Made by a program: the position numbers and the translations under genes. The notes beneath the pieces were generated by a model that saw only the letters and a list, made by a program, of their open reading frames with translations, was not told the DNA's origin and made no database searches. Source: Cubamyces lactineus (lineage: Eukaryota; Basidiomycota; Agaricomycetes; Polyporales; Polyporaceae). Taken from it: a DNA stretch of 64,000 nt. Location of the stretch: positions 806,001-870,000 of the forward strand of contig JACDTU010000015.1 of NCBI GenBank assembly GCA_022376465.1, given 5' to 3'. How positions within the stretch are numbered: position 1 is the first letter of the stretch; each line of letters starts with the position of its first letter. Below, one piece after another: positions 58,157 to 64,000 of the stretch.

Positions 58157-60467
58157 ATGATGGACATCTTGCCTACGGAGCTCATCTTGCGCATCTTAGC
58201 GTACTTACCTCTGCAAGCGCTGCGCAATTTCCGGCTCAGCGCGCGAAGGTGGAACGATTTCGTCGTTAGCAATCAGTCGACAATCTACCACCATGCCGCG
58301 GTCCTGCATAATTTCGTCGACGATCTGGATATTTTACTTCCTCAAGCAAAGGTCACGCGCGGGCTGAAGTTTTTGCAAGATGTCCCAGACTGGTATCAGT
58401 ACTGTGAGCTCCTCGGTTTCTGTCGTAAATTCACTTTGACTGACATCTTCGAGCGTAGGCCGGAAGTACTTCCAACTCCAGAAAAACTGGGCGGGCGAAG
58501 GCTCTGCATCCGCAAAGTACTATGGGGGAAAGCCCTTCGACATCCATCGCATCAAAGTGGATGAAGAGTATGGTCTTGTGATCACCACTCACAACTTCGG
58601 AGGCCTTACGGTGTTTGATATGGACACCACGGAAGTGCTCTGGGAGCTCAGTGCGGTAAGACCTGTCCCACATTCAGTCAATTAGGAGTAGGCGAGTGAC
58701 GTACGTAACCCTCCTTCTTTCATTCTTCCAGGGTTACGTGCGGCGTTACGCTCATTGCGAGTATGAAAACGGCTTCCTAATCTTCGACCGTATCGGCGTC
58801 TCGAAGGAGGTCTGGCGTCTGGAGGCTCTATATAACGAAGACGAAGACCCCGTTACCTCCTTCCCGGATGAATCGCAGTTTGAAGCATGGCAAGCGGCAT
58901 CTCAACAGTGGCCTTCAACGTCGCAGCGCGGCCATTTCCGCCCCTGGGCGCTCATCGACACCCCTGAATTTGGACGCGCATACCGATTCGTCTACCCCAA
59001 TCTGCTCGTATCAGGGTTGAGGAAAGCGTATCTGTGGGACGTCCGATCTGGTGAGCTCGTCTTGGAGGTCGAGAACGTGCAGGGGAACACTACGGATACT
59101 GGGGACATCAACTACGTCGAGCTGAGCGCGACGCATGTATTCATCTGCTCGAGCTCAGCGCTGCGCGTGTTCAGCCGGCAGAACAAGTCGCTCGTGCTGG
59201 AGATCCCGTCCTATCAGCTTGCGTATGGAGACATACGCCTGGCTGTGGATCGAGGGCCTGCGGCTGCGCGTCACGGTCTAGCATCTCCCAGCGAGGTCGT
59301 GAAGATCCCCATCGAGCCGATAGACACTACCGCATTGTATACCGCATCGTATGCAGAGTTCTCCGCCGGTACGTCCTATCCACCTCGATCCGCTCATGGT
59401 GATTTACTGACGAGATCGACGCAATAGTCCATGTGTCGCGCGATGGAAAGGACCTCTTCGCGCAGTTGAGCGATAGCAGAGTTGTCGCTATCCGCGACTT
59501 CATGCGCGTCGCCCGCGGAGAGGTGACCCTCAAGAAGGCGACGTTGGAGATTGGCAAGACCGTCCCTCCTCAGGGCATGGACGAACATTTTTCCATCTAC
59601 CTCGCGTTCGAGCATGGCAGGACGGCGGTCATCACGGTAAGAGGTCCATCTTGCTCAAATCGACGCGCCCATCTGAAGTCTGCGGTGTCTCATGTCGAAA
59701 AGACGTCCGGGATCTACCCCATGACGCTCGACCCGACGCACCACGGGCTGCTCGACCGCGAGCGCGCGGCGCGGGAGAACGTGAACCAGATACCGCGCGA
59801 GGCGATCGACGCGGGGCTGTCGTTCCCGGACATCATCATCACCGCGCTGCCATACTACTACGACCGGCGGCAGCTCGGGAAGGTGTCGTGCGTGCAGATG
59901 ACGGAGACGAAGATGTTCTTTGTGTGGGATGCGATGTACAAGCCCGAGAACATCGACTTCTTTCGCCGGTTGGGCTTTGTTGAGCCCCTGCCGAAGACTG
60001 CGCAGAGCCAGACTGCAGCGTCGGCAGCTGAGGCCTCTGCAGTTGTGGTAGCTTCAGGCTCGGGCGCGTTGGACCAGGAGACAGCCACACAGCCAGAAGC
60101 AGGGCCTAGCGGCACGAACACCTTCACGGAGCATGAGGGTGAAGAGGCGAACTCCGGGTGGAACCCTGATGATCTTGAGGCCTCTGCAGAAATCATGACT
60201 GAACCCGCCGCCACCACCGCCGATGCAGAGCCCGAAGTAGCAGCGGGCAATTCGCAGTCAGTGACAGTGGACTTTGTCCCGTGGGACGACGATGACGATG
60301 AAGAGTGGGAGGACGCGGATGAAGATGATGACGGTGCGGGTAGCTTTGACGAGGAAATGGAAGATGGGGCTGAGCTCCCAATGTCGATTACAGAGGCGGG
60401 CGATCCGCGACTCTGGCCTGCAGGTGCGTGTGTGATATGGCTACGATTTGGAGGTGCTGTATGCTGA
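58157..60467 (+). CDS. F-box protein with a beta-propeller-like body and acidic C-terminus
   Basis: F-box proteins recruit substrates to SCF ubiquitin ligases. The N-terminal F-box is DILPTELILRILAYLPLQAL (start MMDI at 58157). An intron after DWYQY (about 58404-58459) leads to RKYFQLQKNWAGEGS. The body shows WD/Kelch-like strands: HRIKVDEEYGLVITTHNFGG, LTVFDMDTTEVLWEL, YLWDVRSGELVLEVENVQG, THVFICSSSALRVFSR. A charged tail (WDDDDDEEWEDADEDDD) follows. Other introns are near 58656-58730, 59370-59428 and possibly 59640-59681. The 3' end may include a further intron at 60425, giving a slightly different tail. I stop at 60467. The length and order match a basidiomycete-expanded F-box family. Confidence 0.82.
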
Positions 60468-60854
60468 GAGATTGGTGGGTTCGCAGGGCCTATCGTGTTT
60501 TGTATTGATTTCAGCCCTGTGTGATGGTTTGCTATGTGATGGTATCAAGGGACGGTCAAGGAAAGGGACAAACTACGAAATGCGATGTATTGCCGCAGCG
60601 GACAAGCGAACTGTTCTACTAAATTTGTGACCTGCATGTTGAAGCACTCGGATATGATTATATGTACTGTACTACACCTGGATGATCTGGCATTGCACAC
60701 TCCAACTCTCATACTATATCCTACACCAAAGGCGCACACGTCTGCCTTACAGCTTGCTCTTGCCTGCATTCTCTGCAGCCTGTCTATCTGAGACGCCTAA
60801 GTACATGTTGCACGCATCTCGCGCCGCCGGGCGAGGAGGACCAGTGGGATGTGC
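60468..60854. other. Shared 3' region of two convergent genes
   Basis: 387 bp; possible last exon of the F-box gene up to about 60526, otherwise 3' flanks. Confidence 0.4.
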
Positions 60855-62132
60855 TCACTGCTTGTACTCTGGTACGAGGTCTTCTCCCTGGCCCTTGGTG
60901 AGGAAGTCGCGGAGGTTCGTGAGCGCGCGGATCTCCATCTTCTTCTGCGAGTCGCACGTCTCGGTGCCCATGTGTGGGAGCAGCGTCGCGTTCGGGAACT
61001 CGAGCAGGCGCGGGTTCACTTCGGGCTCGTTAGGGTAGACGTCCAGGCCGACGCCGCCGAGCTGCAGAGGCACCCGTCAGCACACAAGGGGCTCAAGTGC
61101 AAGGCAACCTGAGGGAAGGACTTACATGGCCGTCTTCAAGTGCGCGTATCATCGCGTCCTCATCGATGACCTTGCCACGCGCGGTGTTGACGATGACGGC
61201 GCCTTTCTTGAGCTTCCGGATCATCGCCTCGCCAACGAGGCCTTCCGTTTCCTTCTTGAGCGGAACATGCACACTGAGCACGTCCGCCACGCCCAGCATC
61301 TCATCGAGGCGCTCCGCAGGCACGTACTCGCACCACGCAGGCGCGGTCGGGGACGGGCGCCGGTTGTGGTAGAGCACGCGCATGGGGAAGGCGTGCGCGA
61401 GGTCGGCGAGGCGTTGTCCGATCCCGCCGAGCCCGAGGATGAAGAGCGTGCGGTTGGTGAGGTCGTGTGCGGCCCCGGGGACGTGCGAGGCTTTCCATTT
61501 GCCGATGCGCAGGTCGCGCTCGGCGTGCGAGAAGCGGCGGAGGGCGGAGATGAGGAGGTAGAGCGCGGTGGTGGCGGTCGCGTCGTCGACGGCCCCAGGG
61601 GTGTTTGATACGAAGATGCCTGCGAGTCCGTAACAATATAGCGTCAGTGAGACGGTAATGAGGAGAGTGCGAAGGTGAGGTACGGACCGCGCTCCTTGCA
61701 AGCGGCGACGTCGATCTGGTCGTACCCGGCGCCGTTGTGGGCGATCCACTTGACTGACGCAGGGAGCTTGGCGACGAGCTCGCGGTCAAAGATGCCAATG
61801 TGGTCGGCGGAGACGTTGTGCCTGTAGATGCCCACGATGCCGTCGTACTTGCCCCCTGGCTGCAACCCCGCGAAGAAGTCGGCGCGGGTGGGCGAGTCCA
61901 TGCGCTGTTATAGCATAAGTCGAGGAAGTTAGATATCGCGGTTTGGATGGTTTGGATGGGTGTGTTTTGGACGTACGACTACTTCTGCGAGTCCATTGAA
62001 GAGCTCTGCGCACTCTTGATGTGCCCAGACGAGATCACCTGCGGAGAGATGGAGTATGAGCGATTCGGCCTCGAAACTCGCCCAACCCTGCCCTTGGCCC
62101 CGATACTTACCGCAGATCATAACACGGACCAT
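60855..62132 (-). CDS. D-2-hydroxyacid dehydrogenase (glyoxylate/hydroxypyruvate reductase-like)
   Basis: An NAD(P)H-dependent reductase of 2-oxoacids, probably glyoxylate or hydroxypyruvate. The start ATG at 62132 (MVRVMICGDLVWAHQECAEL) is split by an intron (about 62043-62108). A second intron joins GLAEVV to RMDSPTRADFFAGL. The NAD-binding loop is LGLGGIGQRLADLAHAF. The catalytic triad is Arg in VNTARGKVIDEDAM, Glu in YPNEPEVNPRL and His in LLPHMGTETCDS. HNGAGYDQIDV is the usual substrate-side motif. The protein ends LVPEYKQ. Four introns restore the frame. All residues needed for activity are present. It sits head to tail with the transporter gene on the same strand. Confidence 0.93.
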
Positions 62133-62715
62133 CTTGCGTATCGTTTGTTTGTATTGTGTGCTACACTCGGTATGGCCGTCGACGAGGAGACGCTATCGCG
62201 ACTGGGTGGCGGAGATGTCCACCGATCTTATATGGCCCCGCATCGTATCGGAATCGGGCCGCCGCTCCCGAGCGCAATACGTCTGGGGGTGCGCGCCCGA
62301 GTGCAGCGAATTCGGAGCTCTGGACATGTCGCTGTGGTCGTCGCTGGCCTCGTTCAGATGACCTCAGTCGCAAGAATCAAATTTAGAGAGGCCGGAAAAC
62401 AAACACGCGAACGTGCGGGAGCTTCGGTCCTTCGGTCCGGTGCACCGGGTCTAGACTCTGGAGGCGACAAGTTACAACAGCCTCCATGGGCGCCGACGGA
62501 ACAACGCTCGCAAGAGAAGCTATGTTGCAGTACGAGTACAGAATGTCGTATTGATAGACCGTCAGGCAGGAAGAATACAAGTATGATACAAATCACCCTC
62601 AGTTTCCGAGAGTCACCGGTAGTAGTACTACCGAGCAAGCCTACTCTCAGAATCTGGGAACTGGGTAACGGACACCGGGCACAAGAAGATGCCAGCGTAT
62701 GCTTTGTGAAGCACT
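62133..62715. other. Intergenic region upstream of the dehydrogenase
   Basis: 583 bp with the dehydrogenase promoter and the transporter 3' flank. A plus-strand open frame across it shows no domain. Confidence 0.4.
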
Positions 62716-64000
62716 TCAGTAGAGGTATCTGAAGCCCTTCTTGCGCTTGAGGGCCTCCTCGAACGTAATGCCCTCGAGGCGCGCCGCGTCTTCAATCCGC
62801 TCGCGCCTTGCCCCGGAGAGGTTCGCGAGCTCCTCCCGCTCGAGACGCTTGTTCTGGTTGATGAGGATCACACGGATCACTGAAGAATTTGAGTCAGCCA
62901 GGAACTTGGTGGGATAACCTCAATGTACTTGACTTACCGACGGCGAGGACGGTAGCGAGCCCGAGAGCGGCGATACCGATGTACATGGACTGGTGGTAGT
63001 CCGGGCCCCACTCGGCTTTCCAGACGAAGGAGCTGATACTGTTACAAAAAAGGGAAAGTTTAGTGAAGTGGTGAGGGGGAAAAAGGGTAGTGGTGCGTAC
63101 AGGTTGCCGAGGTTACCGAACCCGTTGACGATGGCGATTGCTGCTGCACGCTTTGCGGGGGGACGCGGGACGGCGTTGGAGACCCAGACTGCCGTCAGCG
63201 CAAAGCCTGTGCGTCATGCAGTGTGAGTCTCGCGACCTTGAGAAGTGCGGAATGAAGAGGATGTGAGAAGAAGGGAGAGACTAACCAGCATAACCACAGG
63301 CCATGAGGAACATGGCGACGTAGCGGCCGCCGATGGAGAACGTCGAGACGCCAATGATGTAGCCGATGATGACGCCCCACCATGGCGCGCAGATGTGGAA
63401 GAAACGCTCTCCGGTACGGTCTGCGCGGGGAGGAGTGAGCATACAAGTTAACGACGTAGATGAGGAAAAGACGCACCGGCATTCCAGGCGCTGATGCAGC
63501 AGACGATGGTGGCAAGGATCCACGGGGGCCTATATTGGTAGGTGCAAGTTAGTGCTAGGTCTATAATGCGGCAGTGGCAATTGGGGGATTGGGAGTTGTG
63601 GTACTAACGCAGCGAGGAGAAGCGTGACCGTCGTCGAGAAGCCCAAAGTTCCCGCAATCCTAATGACAGATGAGAAGTCAGCTTAACATATATATTGATA
63701 GTGGGTGTGATCGTATGAAGGACGCACGTGGGGAAGAAGTTGACGAAGCCGAGGCCGAGCAGCTGAGAACATGTCATGACGGCGAAGATGGGAACCTTGG
63801 GGTCCTTGAGTGCCATGATAAGACCTTTCATCGCCCTGAGTATCAAAATTAGTTCATCATTCAATACGCATGGCCCCAAGACCATGGTGTGGTCCGAGTG
63901 AAGAAGGACGCACGAGTCGGTCGAGACGTCTTCGTCTGCTTCACCCGCATCTTCGGCCAGCCGCACTTGAGCGAGCCGACGCTGGGCCGGCGTGAGCCAC
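62716..64000 (-). CDS. Dal5-family MFS anion:cation symporter (5' part outside the window)
   Basis: Major facilitator of the fungal allantoate/vitamin/organic-anion (DHA14/ACS) group. It is incomplete because its N-terminal membrane half lies beyond 64000. The visible part starts LTPAQRRLAQVRLAEDAG, the central loop typical of Dal5-type proteins. It continues AMKGLIMALKDPKVPIFAVM, LLGLGFVNFFPT, PPWILATIVCCISAW, GVIIGYIIGVSTFSIGG, VAMFLMACGYAG, VSNAVPRPPAKRAAAIAIVN, SMYIGIAALGLATVL. It ends ARLEGITFEEALKRKKGFRY and stops at 62716. About six short introns fall between the membrane segments. The substrate cannot be told from sequence. Confidence 0.9.

Noticed and set aside
1..64000. CRISPR arrays, bacterial operons, intact transposases or retroelements
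   Set aside because: None seen: no regular direct repeats with spacers, no reverse transcriptase, integrase or transposase motifs in any frame.

Overview
This 64 kb window is nuclear DNA of a filamentous basidiomycete, most likely an agaricomycete. It carries many single-gene transcription units on both strands, interrupted by introns that are mostly 49-67 nt long. It has an intron-containing tRNA-Leu, Ser/Pro/Glu-rich low-complexity proteins, F-box genes, a TmpA-like membrane protein and a pair of fungal phenylalanine ammonia-lyase (PAL) genes. There are no operons, CRISPR arrays or intact transposons. Gene models were spliced by eye. The five for which I summed every intron (both PALs, FCF1, oligoribonuclease, F-box/DEK_C chimera) give whole codon numbers.

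Layout, left end (0.2-12 kb): a possible GMC-oxidoreductase relic, tRNA-Leu(CAA), a SAP-motif proline-rich protein (-), a 2.6 kb gene-poor stretch with GGTGATTTTC-type inverted motifs, a saccharopine/pipecolate/sarcosine-oxidase-like FAD enzyme (+), and, convergent with it, the mitochondrial arginine-specific carbamoyl-phosphate synthase large subunit (-).

12-25.5 kb: two full-length PAL genes face each other (733 and 736 codons by my models), with a second SAP/coiled-coil gene between their 3' ends. About 3 kb of gene-poor DNA follows.

25.5-41.6 kb: ribosome-biogenesis PIN protein FCF1, a DUF1917 protein, a MIF4G-domain protein, a very long acidic nuclear-type protein with SUMO-interaction-like motifs (-), divergent from it the DEDDh oligoribonuclease (mitochondrial presequence), and a coiled-coil protein with a 33-bp in-frame repeat.

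43.8-64 kb: TmpA-like integral membrane protein, a SAP/F-box/ankyrin-like protein (-) divergent from the ERAD factor Hrd3/SEL1L, a PTAR1-type prenyltransferase-alpha-repeat protein, a DEK_C-SWIB protein, an F-box/DEK_C chimera, a full F-box protein, a D-2-hydroxyacid dehydrogenase (-), and the 3' part of a Dal5-family transporter (-) running off the right edge.

The most unusual points are the in-frame chimera joining exon 1 of an F-box gene to the DEK_C domain of a neighbouring SWIB gene (56.1-56.7 kb), the inverted PAL pair whose central exon is far more conserved than its first exons, and GC-AG introns in two genes. Most housekeeping genes here are ordinary. The remaining interest lies in the SAP-type proteins and the acidic protein, which I could not assign to a known family.
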